Source of the DNA: Peronospora farinosa
Taxonomy: Eukaryota > Oomycota > Peronosporomycetes > Peronosporales > Peronosporaceae
Assembly: GCA_947646735.1 (NCBI GenBank)
Contig: CANTFK010000842.1
Location: forward strand, 310,001 to 374,000
Direction of reading: 5' to 3'
DNA length: 64,000 nucleotides
A program made the position numbers and the translations under genes. This document shows, one piece after another, positions 54,063 through 64,000 of the stretch. Below the pieces are notes generated by a model, which had not been told where the DNA came from, did no database searches, and saw only the letters and a program-made list of their open reading frames with translations. The first letter of the stretch is position 1; every line of letters begins with the position of its first letter.

Positions 54063-54185
54063 GTCAACGTCAACGAGTGCGGAATCTAGATGTGATGGAT
54101 ATGATTGGTTGAGAGTTTTATATAATTTGTATATGGACCAATCATATGGTGCGCTATGAATATACTGTGAATTTCATATTGAATC
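54063..54185. promoter_or_regulatory. Short divergent promoter of the giant ASH gene and CSN5
   Basis: Only 123 bp separate two start codons on opposite strands. It holds TTTTATATAATTTG (about 54116-54129) and ACCAATCATA (CCAAT, about 54137-54146). The 5' leaders must therefore be very short. Confidence 0.6.
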
Positions 54186-55313
54186 ATGTCTCAATCTTTT
54201 GGTCGGACTAAAAGAATGAATGAAGCGAAGACTGCTGCTGATGCTGCTGCGACATCCATGTCGGACGCCGCCTACGCTTTTGATGAAGAGGTACTTAAGG
54301 ATGTACGCAACAATAAAGTGTGGATGCAAGATCCCAAGTACTTTAAAAAGGTGATTGTATCGCCTGCAGCAACTATGAAGATGCTGAACCACGCCAACTC
54401 GGGCGTCGAGAAAGGTATTAAAGCGGGTGGAAAGCCCGTCGAGATCATGGGTCTGATCATGGGACGGCCATCTACTGGCACTGATAGAGATGCTGGAGAT
54501 ATGCACACGCTCGTGGTCACTGACTGCTTCCCGCTGCCGATTGAAGGAGCTGAAACGCGAGTGCTGGCGGATGATGCCGAGGTCATTAACTATATGATCT
54601 CACTGGGCGAAGCTGTCGAGCAGACACGCAAAGAAAAATTTATGGGATGGTATCACAGCCACCCGTTTGATGTAGAGGTACATAGTCACTGCTTTCTCTC
54701 GGCTACGGACGTCAGCACGCAGCTGCAGTGGCAGCGCTCAGAAGATCCGCACGGTAACCCTTGGCTTGCAATTGTGCTGGATCCGCTGCGCTCAATGGCC
54801 AAGAAACGCCCAGAGATGGGCGCTTTCCGCGTCTATCCACCAGAATTTGCTGCGCCTGTGAACGAAACCCCCGACGGAACAATTGTCACGGACGAGAGCG
54901 CAAGACTCGAACGCTGGGGCAACTGTTGGAACCGCTACTATACGCTGGAGATCGACTATTTTATGAGCGCTCTTGGTTCTCAGGTCGTGAGTGTGCTATC
55001 TGAGGAGTTCCTGTGGATGCGTACACTGAGCTCCAACACGATGCAGGAGCGGGAAAACCGTGATCGTTTCTCAGAGCGTATTCAGCTGCTGGCAAACAAG
55101 TTGGACGGCTGCGAGGCTCACCTGTTGCCGCGCACTGGACGAAACGCTTCGCGAATTGGTGAGTATTATGTGCCAGAGAAGCAACAGTCGCATAAGGAGA
55201 CCGAAGAGGCCGTACTTGACAAAATTACTCAAGCTGCCAACGAGCTTGCGATCGAGAACTCACTTGGTCAGGAGCTACAGGTCACCAAAAAGGGCCTTTT
55301 CAACGACAAGTGA
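54186..55313 (+). CDS. CSN5: COP9 signalosome subunit 5 (JAMM deneddylase) with an altered JAMM loop
   Basis: This intronless gene encodes 375 residues. CSN5 removes Nedd8 from cullins. The MPN domain has EIMGLIMG (Glu86), FPLPIEGAETRV and the zinc motif HSHP (His157, His159) with SATD (Ser172, Asp175). These zinc ligands are all present. The usual loop between HP and Ser has six residues (GYGCWL); here it has eleven (FDVEVHSHCFL), adding two extra His. The second half (WNRYYTLEIDYFMSAL, FLWMRTLSS) matches CSN5 rather than Rpn11. It is divergent from the giant ASH gene and converges on the NBS1-like gene. Confidence 0.9.
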   Translation: MSQSFGRTKRMNEAKTAADAAATSMSDAAYAFDEEVLKDVRNNKVWMQDPKYFKKVIVSPAATMKMLNHANSGVEKGIKAGGKPVEIMGLIMGRPSTGTDRDAGDMHTLVVTDCFPLPIEGAETRVLADDAEVINYMISLGEAVEQTRKEKFMGWYHSHPFDVEVHSHCFLSATDVSTQLQWQRSEDPHGNPWLAIVLDPLRSMAKKRPEMGAFRVYPPEFAAPVNETPDGTIVTDESARLERWGNCWNRYYTLEIDYFMSALGSQVVSVLSEEFLWMRTLSSNTMQERENRDRFSERIQLLANKLDGCEAHLLPRTGRNASRIGEYYVPEKQQSHKETEEAVLDKITQAANELAIENSLGQELQVTKKGLFNDK

Positions 55314-55443
55314 AAGAGTCCCGCAATTGTAGCGTATGGTGACTAAGTAATAAACATCGATTGTGTGGACTATTTTCCTATTCTCTGCGATAACTTATTG
55401 TCATCAAGTGCTAGTCAAGAAGATTCTGGATGCAATGGCAAGT

Positions 55444-57360
55444 CTAAAACAGCTTCGTCTTGGTTCTTCCTTCTCCCATAGCAAACAACTCCTCCGCGAT
55501 TCGCTCTTGCTCTTCCATAGTTTCGAGATTTTCTTGAAGCGCCACCCGATCGGCATTGTCAACCACGCTAAGTATAGTCTGCTGGGGAAACAAAGAGGCG
55601 GTAGAAGAGCGTGACTTGTATCCGTTTCCTTTTTTGAAGCGCTTGTAGTTCACCAAACCAGGTTCTCTCTTCTTGCCCTGGCCAGACAGCTCTCGCTTTT
55701 TCACGATCAACTCACAGCTAACCACAACTGGCTTACCAAAATCACCTTGTTGTTCGGGCTTCACGTCGTGTCGCAACACACGTGAAGATTTCCATGCCGA
55801 TAGATCCATGTCTTTTGACTTCTCGGGCATCATCACACGCTCACTCATTCCTGGCGACGAAGACGCTTCATCTTTAGCAAAAGCAAAATAATACGAGCCG
55901 GTATTTGTGGAATTATACAAAACGTTAGCATCAAGGTACTCATCCCAGCAGTCCAAGCCTTAATATGCAGTACTCACCTTGTTCTTGAGTCCCCATATCG
56001 GGAACCTGCACAATGTTAATGTCTGGATCCTCGAATGCACCACCTTTGACCTGGCAGGAAGTATGCAAACTTATATAATGATTGAAAGAAAGTGACTCCA
56101 AAGCCAACCGCGTACCTCGGCACTATTATAGTGAGGGTCAGTCAGATGCTCAGAATCCTTCTTGATCATTGCATCCGCAACATTGTTTTCCTTGTAGTCC
56201 GCGCCCTGCTCCTCTTGATTTAATTGAATCTCTTGGTCCTCATGTTCCGCTGTCAATGTGGATCGTAGGCTTAAATGCTCTGGAAAGCTCATAACATGAA
56301 TTGACGATCCTGCGTGACTGCTGAAAACAGAGTCGTTGAGTGCTGTGGGTGTTTTCACAAAAATCACACTTGCCGCTAGTTCTTGCACGCTCGTAAAGAC
56401 AGCACCCATTGACTTCAACAAGTCCACTCGTCGCTCCGCTATCGCCAAAGGAAAGGCATGGTCATCAACAGCTGAAGCTCGCTGTTCACTCTGTCGTGCC
56501 GTGCTCGAGAACTCCGCACCCTTTTGAGGCTCCACAAGCAGCAAGCGCTTACTGGAAGCTAGAGATTCCAACTCCCGCAGCAGATTATTATCCTCTTTAT
56601 AGCCTTGGTACGCAGCAAGCACGACGCCACCCATGGCCGGAATGAGCTCTTGCATCGACTGTGGCGTCAGAAACACCACCGCATATCCTAGAAACAGCGT
56701 CTTGCGCAAAGGATTTGGGAGATAATTGCTCTCCATCGATGGAATCGATGGGTCGGAAGGTAGAAACTCTTCACAGCGTGGCAATGGTTCTGACAGACTT
56801 GAACGGTTCAAAATGGCGTATATCCACGGCGTACATACCACGGGTTGATTGAATACTAAGGCCCAGAGTACCTTGACGGTCGCCACAATGCGTCCTGGAT
56901 CCATAATACAGTGCGTGGCGTCCTTAGTCTCCGTCCCTAGTAAATGCATACCAATGCGCTGGCACGTGTCATTCACCTGCGGCCGATTTGCCCGGTGGAT
57001 ACGCGAGGCGACGAGCACAAACACTTGGTAGCGCACTCGTAGCACTATCTTCTTCGCCCCGAAAGAAATCTGGTCGCCATGACGTAATCGACGAGTGTCA
57101 AGGCACTGCTCCTGGTTCACGAATGAACCAAAACGTGAGTTCATGTCTACCAGTTCCAGCACTGGTCTCGTCGATGGATCTTCCAGTTGCTCGAACGTTA
57201 AGGCCCCCACACGGATAAGAGCGTGCGTGCGCGAGATAGACGTGTCTGCGTGAAAGTTGAAGTGGCAGTGCTTACGCCCTATGCTCCACTCACCAGCGAC
57301 GAGGTAGAAAGTCGTATTGGAGCATTTGTTATCACCCGCCACCACGTCCAGGACCCACAT
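55444..57360 (-). CDS. NBN: Nibrin/NBS1-like protein of the MRN complex
   Basis: The first exon (56116-57360) gives an N-terminal FHA domain (GEWSIGRKHCHF, SISRTHALI, DMNSRFGSFVN) followed by a BRCT pair (IGMHLLGTETKDATHCI, PLRKTLFLGYAVVFLT). This FHA-BRCT-BRCT order is that of NBS1, which brings Mre11-Rad50 to double-strand breaks and activates ATM. The last exon (55444 to about 55958) ends with PGLVNYKRFKKGNGYKS, which resembles the Mre11-binding FKK motif, and an acidic ATM-type tail. An exon of about 56050-55978 seems to lie between; a 19-nt gap to the last exon is too small for an intron, so the exact splice there is unresolved. ATG at 57360. Confidence 0.82.
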
Positions 57361-57845
57361 CACTTAAGCTCTAAAGCTCTAAATTGGTGCTGTGCAAAGA
57401 GAAACTGAATGGTGCATACCTTAGCACATACACAAGTAATAAATAGCAAACAAGTTTGTGACCAATGTGAGTAAAAAGTCAGCACATGCCATGTTAGTGC
57501 ACCATTTGCAGCCTAGGCTGACTGATTACTGCATGTAAAACGAGGCAAACACGAACGTGGCACGATATCTTGATGCATTTTGTACGGAATAGCAACAAAA
57601 TGCTCATAATGACAACGAAGAATGTCCAAAGCACATCCGACTTCTGACCACGTACACAACCTGACCTTTGATCTTCTAAAGCATATATAGCGTCTCCCTT
57701 TTTTCTAGTGATGATGACGATTGCAAATGCTTCATGACGCTTTGTTCGCACAAGGAATGAGCTAGTGTCGATCTCATAGTGCGACCTTGTTCCAAGAGAA
57801 AAGACTTGGCTTTAACTTTAGTATTTGCTGCGATTACTACAGTAG
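57361..57845. other. Intergenic region upstream of NBS1-like gene
   Basis: Divergent promoter region for the NBS1-like gene and the small gene at 57846. An 85-codon minus-strand frame (57494-57751) has no family features and is not called. Confidence 0.45.
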
Positions 57846-58315
57846 ATGCCACCTCTCAGTTCTCATTGCATGTTACAGGAGGTGTCTAGTTCTTTGTCGT
57901 TGCTCCATCAGCTCGTAGACCGCTATACTTCACTTTTGCATGATGTTTACAACTTCTTCGTATATCAAACGACGGTGCAAGCAATGAGGAAAAACACGAG
58001 CTTAATCAGCAGTAGCATGAGTCTTGTGTATAGTATACGCTCTTGCTTGAACAGCTATAACGATAGTAGTAAGCAGCAGCAAGAAGAGCGCCATCATGTG
58101 ACGCGCGACTTTATTTGATTGAATGCTATTTTCTGCAAAGCTTACTGTAATTATTCGAGTTTCTGAAGCATAATGTTACCATCAATAAAGCACAGAACTC
58201 GATCGCAATTGGTTTATTGAGTGAGGACGATGACACAGATGAAGCGACGACGCGAGGAGGTGTCGCAGCGCAGCAAGAGATCTCTTCATCGTACGTTGTC
58301 ATAAGCTCTGAGTGA
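57846..58315 (+). CDS. Small protein of unknown function (two exons, predicted)
   Basis: An ATG at 57846 opens a frame with helical character (SSSLSLLHQLVDRYTSLLHDVYNFF). Splicing 57846-58097 to 58196-58315 (GTGACG donor, ACAG acceptor) keeps phase and gives 123 residues with a low-complexity acidic end (LLSEDDDTDEAT). I do not recognise the family. It lies immediately upstream of the MAGE/Nse3 gene on the same strand. The model rests only on frame and splice signals. Confidence 0.4.
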
Positions 58316-58423
58316 TTGTGGAACTCGTTTAGTGATTTGACATCATTTAACGTGGCAGGCGACTCGGTAAGTAGCGAAGATGCGAGCGAGACTGACGACG
58401 ATGTACAGCCCACGAACGTTGTA

Positions 58424-59639
58424 ATGGCTAGCGAGCCAAGCGACAGCGAAGAGAAAGGAGAAGACAATGATGAAGATGAGGAGGAAGCGCTGCTGGACTT
58501 TACACAGACCGACTATGCGGTGCAGATGAGTCAGGCGAAACCAGCAGACGACGACGACGAGAACGATGACGATGAAGGAGGCGGTAAGAAGACTAACAGA
58601 GAGCCAACCAAGCCAAGAGCATTGCACAAGCTGCCGGACAAGGTGCAGCATACTTGACGTCTACTACTTTGAGTATGTTCGTGCTAGATGAAGGTGTAAA
58701 GCTGACGTGGGTGTGTGGAGTAGGCATTGGAAGAGCTCGTGGCTAAGCTGGTGCGCTATATACTGTACAAAGGCGGTCTGAAGCTTCCCATCAAGTTTGC
58801 TGACATTAGCAAGGATGTATATCCGCAGTACAAGAATGTGTCAAGGTAGGGTGAGACGAGATGCTTAGATGAAGATACCGTTAGTTTGCTGATCGTTATG
58901 TTCCTTGTTTGTCTGTGCAGATACTTTTTCTTCTATGCAAAACAGAAGATTGAAAGTGTCTTTGGCTACCGCGTAGTACGGGTGGAAAACAGCTTGAGTA
59001 AGGAGTTGTACCTTGTGCTTAACAATGCGTCGTCGCAGAAACACTTGCTCCTTATGAACAAAACTGGAAATGCTGCCTCGCGCGGTTTCCTCATGATCAT
59101 TTTGGGGCTCTTATGGTGCGCCCCCGCTCGGCGACTTTCGGAAGGTCTTGTAGTCATGTTGTTTGAACAAAAGTTCCAGCGAGTGCTGACATGTTAATTG
59201 TGAATCCAGACGACTTGTGGAAGCAATTGATCCGTCTCGATCCTAAGCTGAAGGTAAATCATTCATTGCTTGGAGACATTCCTCTTCTTTTCAGAACGTT
59301 TGAGAATCAGCTGTAAGTAAAGTGTGTTTTTTGATGCTAAGTCGTAGTCGCTCACTCACGATCGACATTGCATGTGAACCCTTCTTCATTAGCTACCTTG
59401 ACGCCACATCGGAGCTTGATTCGGACCTGAAAAAGATCAAGTATTACCAGTATGGCCCACGTACGTTCCTGGAAGTGGGCAAAGTGCAGATTCTCAACTT
59501 TGTGTGCAAGGTGCGCAACAATTGCTATTTATTCTGATGTTTTGGGATGGCAAATGTTAATACTCTACCCCCATAGCTGATCACAGGACGTCCTCCATCT
59601 GAGGTGCAGATTGACGAGGTCTTGGCAGAGGACAGCTAA
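58424..59639 (+). CDS. NSE3: MAGE-domain protein, probable Nse3 of the SMC5/6 complex
   Basis: Six exons agree in phase: 58424-58642, 58724-58845, 58921-59144, 59210-59312, 59393-59510, 59577-59639, for 282 residues. An acidic N-terminus (ASEPSDSEEKGEDNDEDEEE) precedes the MAGE homology domain: LVAKLVRYILYKGGLKLPI, YFFFYAKQKIESVFGYRVV, GFLMIILGLLW, YYQYGPRTFLEVGKVQILNF. Single MAGE genes outside mammals encode Nse3, which partners Nse1 (RING) and Nse4 in the SMC5/6 complex for DNA repair. The start used is the first ATG in frame. The stop lies only 86 nt before the USB1 start. Confidence 0.85.
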
Positions 59640-59707
59640 AACTTATTCTACAACCATTCAACCAAGGACTTCACCATCTTGTTCCCCGTTTATGTCCCTC
59701 TCTCCTG

Positions 59708-59722
59708 TCATTTTCAAAATTT
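59708..59722 (+). promoter_or_regulatory. Oomycete initiator-like element before USB1
   Basis: TCATTTTCAAAATTT resembles the oomycete initiator plus flanking region and lies within 18 nt of the USB1 start codon. It fits a compact promoter between the MAGE gene and USB1. Confidence 0.5.
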
Positions 59723-59725
59723 GCA

Positions 59726-60731
59726 ATGGAGTCCATCGTCGCGGCCTACGGGGGATCATCGTCGGAGCTATCGGACGCTGCTTCACCAGCCTCATCCCAA
59801 AGTGAAGCAGAATGCACGGCAACAGATGAGTCTACGGGTGATGGTGGCATGCGGTCTGGCCTGAAGCGAAAGCGTTTTGATGAACCGCAGCGGAAGCGTG
59901 CATTTTCTCACGTGGATGGCAATTGGCCAAGCCACGTACGAATTAACATTCCAGTTGACCAGGATCTTCGTGAGTTGGCTAGAGAAGCAATAGATCGCAC
60001 GCAAAAGGCTGTCGGTAAGGCGGTAGCATTGGTGGCGTTTGAGGAGCTTGGCTTGGGCAAGTATCCAGCTACAAGCGAAAACCCTGAACTGCATTTGAGT
60101 CTTTCGCGACCGTTTGTGCTCAACTACGACCAGATCAATGTTTTCGTTGACTCGCTCCGTGCCGCACTCAAATGGCGAGAACGGTGCGTCTATTATGGTT
60201 GCTTACGAACGATGTACTCTTGCAGAACAATCTGACCACTCTCGTAGTTTCAGCGTCACTCTTTGCCGCACACTTGTGCTAGTGAATGATAATAAGACGC
60301 GCTCGTTCCTAGCGCTTCGTGTTGTGAAAGGAGAAGATGAATTCGTGAAAGTGCTGCGCTGCGTGGATGCATGCCTTGCGCGATTCAAACAACCTATATA
60401 CTACATGGTGCGCTGATTCTACTCGAACAAACATGAAACGCAGCAACAATTAATTACTTCTGTCGTTGTGTTTGCTGCTAATGGTGTGGCGCTTGCTCGC
60501 TTTGGTCGGGGTGGTGGGTGATCCTGAATCTTACAGGATCCTATTCCGCATGTTAGTATCGCATCCTCAATGGGCGAAGAGCTAGCGCAACTAACATCGG
60601 ACCAATGTGAAAGCCTCCAAATTTTATCACCGGAACGGCAGCATATGACAACGTCACGTTCGTTTACGACAAGCGTAGCAGCAGTCCACGTTGCCATTGG
60701 CAACAAACACTACGACATCCCACTCCGCTAA
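59726..60731 (+). CDS. USB1: U6 snRNA phosphodiesterase USB1
   Basis: Three exons (59726-60183, 60248-60407, 60537-60731) give 270 residues. USB1 is a 2H phosphoesterase that trims the U6 snRNA 3' tail. Both active-site motifs are present: HLSLSR with His near 123 and HVSIAS with His near 211. The second motif only appears after splicing the last intron (GTGCGC to TTACAG). Between them are RFSVTLCRTLVLVNDNKTRSFLAL and the KQPIYY strand. The first 50 residues are a variable basic N-terminus. It ends 108 bp from the convergent NYN gene. Confidence 0.9.
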
Positions 60732-60839
60732 CTTCCAATCTGGCGATTCCCGCTCCTCCGGTGCTGTGTTCCTTAGCTCGGTGCATAGCTTTCACACCAT
60801 TCCTTTTGTGGAAACGTATCGTGAAAAGCTCATGTTGTG

Positions 60840-62925
60840 TCAATCACTGTCCGTGTCAGAAGCGAGATTGATAATTTCATCCACCCCAGAAAAATCATGG
60901 CCCTGCGCTATCATTACGGGTGCCCCTGTCGCTGGCCCCAGTGGCACAGGCAATGGCGGTTTGCCAGTATCCTCATCAGAACTAATATCCGACAAAGTGA
61001 CAACTAGACAATCGCCTGCCTGTTTGCCCCAACGTCCTCCTCGTTTTGACCGCTTTTGTTCGCGCTTGTCTGTGTCTTCAGATGCAACGCAAATGGCATA
61101 AGTCAGTGCAAGCACTTACCATGGACATTACACGCACTGTACCACTTCTTTTCCGTCTTTTGCCATTTTTGCCTCCCCACTCGCGTTCGCGTTTTCCTCC
61201 AGCCTTCGGATTCCTCATTGCCGCTCCCGATTGAAAATGTGTTGTTGTTGCATCAGCGTCAGTGACTGCATGTGTAGCCGTAACTTCGCTGCTATGCTGG
61301 TTTCCACGCGGTCGATCCCTCGATCGAGACCGGCTGCGTCTACGACCATTTTTTCCTCGATCTCTTCCGTTTAAGCGCCAATCACGACCACGACCTCTCT
61401 GGTGAGAACGAGGTGCAATGACCACTTGGCGACTATTACCAACGTCTTGTGCATCATCGAAAGGTAAGGTTGAGTCGTTACTAAGCTGAAAGTCTTCACC
61501 TTTGTGATCCTCAAACCATCGCACTTCATCCCTACACCCTTCATGCTTTCGCCCTTCGTCTTTACCGCCTTGCTCGTGGTAGTTGAGATGCCGAATACTT
61601 TTTACTTGAGACCATAGGTCATCCATCCAAATAACTCGCGACGCCAGCTGCTGGAGGTCCCCAGATACTGTCCCTCGGTAACCTGAAAACACCAGCAAGT
61701 CAGGTGTGTAAGCATATCATTACCTAGTACTTCGTACTTCACCAACTAAAGGATAACATCGTTAAGTCGCCGCAGCACTTACCCATTACCCAGATATCCT
61801 TTCGCAACACGTTTCGAACGTGGCTCAGCGAGCTATAAAAATCGCCATCACCTGCTCCACACACTCAGTATGTAATCTCGTCGTGCACTTTTATCATCTA
61901 GATGAGCATCAAAGCGTACCCGCAAATAAAACAAAGCGGTCGCAAATCTGGCACGCAAGAAGCATACACACGATTTACAAAATGACTTCATGAAGCATGA
62001 AAAGTGGCAACACAGAAAAAGCGTACATTTTCATAGGCGAGAGACAGGATCTTGGTTGCAATTCTTACAAAATATCATCAGGAAGTTGCATTCTAGGTGA
62101 CGTATGGTTTCAATGCACGCACCCATTGTCAACACCCTTCTGCACATTCTGCGTAAAATGATTACCACATCTTCTACAATGGCAGTTGTACTTTTTCATA
62201 GGAAACAAGCTGACTTGAAACTATCACCATCCACACATACCATCACGTCACACCTACGCAATAACTGCAACCTATCACCATTTACAACGACAACACATTC
62301 CAGTCCAATACCTGGGGCCCATCTGGTGGCGCAAATTTCAACCTGTTATACTCCACTGTTAAAGCTGGATGAAGCCGCTGCGTCGAGGGATTCTGGTCGA
62401 AGAACCAGCAATCTAATGGGGCACGAGAAGGTCAAAAAAACATCCGCAGTGTTTACGCTCTCGTGGGCATCAAGCAAAACACCTAGACACGACTACACAC
62501 ACAAGCATGCAGCGAAACGGTAGCTTATAGCGATATGAACGTTTGTACCTACCTCCAAACTGCGTCGATGCCTGCTCTTCCAGTGCTGCACGGAGCTTGA
62601 CGTAATCGATCTTGCCCCCCTATTGAGTCGCAATTGCAGCCATAGTCAGCATAACAAAGTAATTGCAATACAAGAAATGTAATCCATTCGAATTTCATGC
62701 TCTTCGTACCAGACTACGAGCTCCAATCATCGCATAAGATCCATCTACACTTCGTCAATCGATCACACATCGAAACCATTCCTTTAGAAAGAGAATAACG
62801 CTACCTACAGCATAAAAACTAAGCCTACCAATAATCAATGCAGTCCGATTGGACCCAACTGTCTCCGTCGTAGCAGGTGAGGACTCTGTAGAGCTCACGG
62901 AGGACAATACCTGGACGGTCTTCAT
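60840..62925 (-). CDS. NYN-domain (PIN-like nuclease fold) protein
   Basis: About ten small exons rebuild an NYN domain: 62829-62925, 62710-62744, 62553-62619, 62312-62412, about 62123-62190, 62027-62063, 61920-61947, 61783-61851, about 61134-61682 and 60840 to about 61075. The joined protein reads ALIIDGSYAMIGARSLGGK, WFFDQNPSTQRLHP, a Cys-rich CHCRRCGNHF, VQKGVDNGIATKILSLAYEN and ICDRFVLFAGDGDFYSSL, with the expected acidic residues (IIDGS, KGVD, GDGDF) of a metal-dependent nuclease. After LASRVIWMDDLW comes an Arg-rich, RS-like tail (RRRSRSRSRDR) and an acidic end. Fifth exon and last intron borders are uncertain. It probably acts on RNA. Confidence 0.72.
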
Positions 62926-63147
62926 TCTGCGATTGTCCATTGTTTTTTTGGAAAATTCTCATTGGTGGAAAATATTTTGTATTTATCCAATCGTACATGC
63001 TGAGCGTAATGTCGCCCCTCCCTACTCCCTCCCTAGATTTTGTATTCCCGTCTACTTCAGTGGGCCACACAATCGAAATCTCCACCAACCGACTGCCGCG
63101 TATCGCTCGATCCCTCGCAACTTCAGAAGTTTATTGAAAGAAGAATC
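62926..63147. promoter_or_regulatory. Divergent promoter of NYN gene and UAP56/Sub2
   Basis: The start codons on opposite strands are 222 bp apart. A TTCTCATTGG (about 62955-62964) resembles the core of the oomycete initiator on the plus strand. No TATA box is clear. Confidence 0.4.
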
Positions 63148-64000
63148 ATGCCGGGTGAAGAAAACAAGGAGTTTGACGACGAGTTGGTCGACTATGAAGA
63201 GGAAGAGGAGACGACGGCGACGACGGATGCCTCGAAGGCTGCTGAGGGAAAGGACGCCAAGAAGTAAGCTAAACTAAAGAATTTGCTGCTAGAAGAGAGA
63301 GAGAGAGAAAGAATGTGTGTACCCGAGAGACGGAAGAGTAAGAGCCAGAGAGCAATGCCGAGGTAGAACACGACGCTTTCTTGCTTGACTGTTTGTTTGC
63401 TTACGGAAGGCTTCTACCTATATAAGGAGGGAGCTGGCCGTCTTGATGACAATGTCCTAAACGCTCGACTGGCCGCTCATCCGCTCGCTCGGGACCGCGA
63501 GGAAAGGGAGGAAGACACTTTTGTTAACAACTTCTTCTGTATTCTGTATCCATGGTGCTTCTGCTGGAATCGCAATCATTGGGGATTGCTTTCGTTAGGG
63601 GCCACTACGTCGGCATTCATAGTTCTGGGTTCCGTGACTTTATCCTGAAGCCCGAGTGCTTGCGCGCTGTCGTGGACTGTGGTTTCGAGCACCCTTCGGA
63701 AGGTGAGCTCTCTTGATTTAAGATACTGGAGAACGGAACAGCTACTGACAGTTATGGACCACGTGTGATTGATATGTGCAGTCCAGCACGAGTGCATTCC
63801 TCAAGCCGTGCTCGGTATGGACATCATTTGCCAGGCCAAGTCCGGTATGGGAAAGACCGCTGTGTTTGTGCTTGCCACCTTACACCAGGTACGAAGCGGG
63901 TTTTTGTAGTGTTGTTTTGGTGGTTTACGGCTACTCATGAGGTTTTTGTTGTTTGTGTCGTAGATCGAGCCAGTGGACGGACAGATCAGTGTTATGGTGA
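63148..64000 (+). CDS. SUB2: DEAD-box RNA helicase UAP56/Sub2, 5' part
   Basis: UAP56/Sub2 is a splicing and mRNA export helicase of the TREX complex. Exons 63148-63263, 63599-63702, 63782-63888 and 63964 onward give [66 protein letters not shown] (Q-motif) and the Walker A-like [18 protein letters not shown]. Every junction keeps phase. The gene runs off the right edge before the DECD box. Its first intron is long (335 bp) and contains a GAGAGA tract at about 63294-63311. Confidence 0.95.
63264..63598 (+). other. First intron of UAP56/Sub2
   Basis: A GTAAGC donor and TTAG acceptor bound a 335-bp intron, four times the usual size here. It includes a GA dinucleotide run and an 87-codon open frame (63385-63648) that overlaps the next exon and has no family features. 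Confidence 0.7.

Noticed and set aside
57494..57751. 85-codon minus-strand frame between NBS1-like and the small gene
   Set aside because: Low coding character, no motif, and located in a divergent promoter region.
62104..62523. 139-codon plus-strand frame inside the NYN gene
   Set aside because: It is antisense to NYN exons that keep phase and give conserved motifs; it has no family features itself.
62825..63088. 87-codon minus-strand frame over the NYN/UAP56 promoter
   Set aside because: It overlaps the first exon of the NYN gene in another frame and has no recognised domain.

Overview
The window looks like nuclear DNA of an oomycete (Phytophthora / downy mildew type), with short genes, short GT-AG introns, and some genes tightly paired head to head. 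Evidence for this includes an oomycete-style initiator plus flanking element (TCATTCTTCAATTTT) in front of histone H4, a secreted GH81 beta-1,3-glucanase, and a degenerate Ty3/gypsy chromodomain retroelement with a second RNase H-like domain. No bacterial, plasmid or CRISPR features were seen.

Layout. 1-1604: 5' part of gamma-COP (minus, runs off the left edge). 2067-4464: core histones H2B, H3 and H4, each with a 16-nt 3' stem-loop. 4798-6162: an ORC1-like AAA+ protein. 6553-33046: a large inverted duplication. Its arms (about 6553-12150 and 27408-33046) each carry an almost identical GH81 gene, the same 280-bp integrase fragment, and part of an antisense repeat-protein ORF. Between the arms lie a decayed Ty3/gypsy element (about 12300-20250) and three larger copies of the repeat-protein ORF, two of which form a second, nested palindrome (22633-25411 against 25806-28808).

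33206-64000 is ordinary gene-dense sequence: importin-4/Kap123-like (minus), EI24-like (plus, 8 exons), GPALPP1-like (minus, 6 exons), a 3,824-residue ASH/MSP-type giant protein (minus, 10 exons), CSN5 (plus), an NBS1/nibrin-like protein (minus), a small unknown gene, a MAGE/Nse3 gene (plus, 6 exons), USB1 (plus, 3 exons), an NYN-domain protein (minus, about 10 exons) and the start of the UAP56/Sub2 RNA helicase (plus).

Many of the genes concern chromatin and genome maintenance (histones, ORC1, the histone-importin family, NBS1, Nse3) or RNA processing (USB1, NYN, UAP56). I see no evidence that they form a regulated cluster. The unusual part is the palindromic, retroelement-driven block at 6.5-33 kb. 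Exon borders were worked out by hand from GT/AG sites, reading frame and remembered family patterns; they were not checked by RNA evidence or database search.
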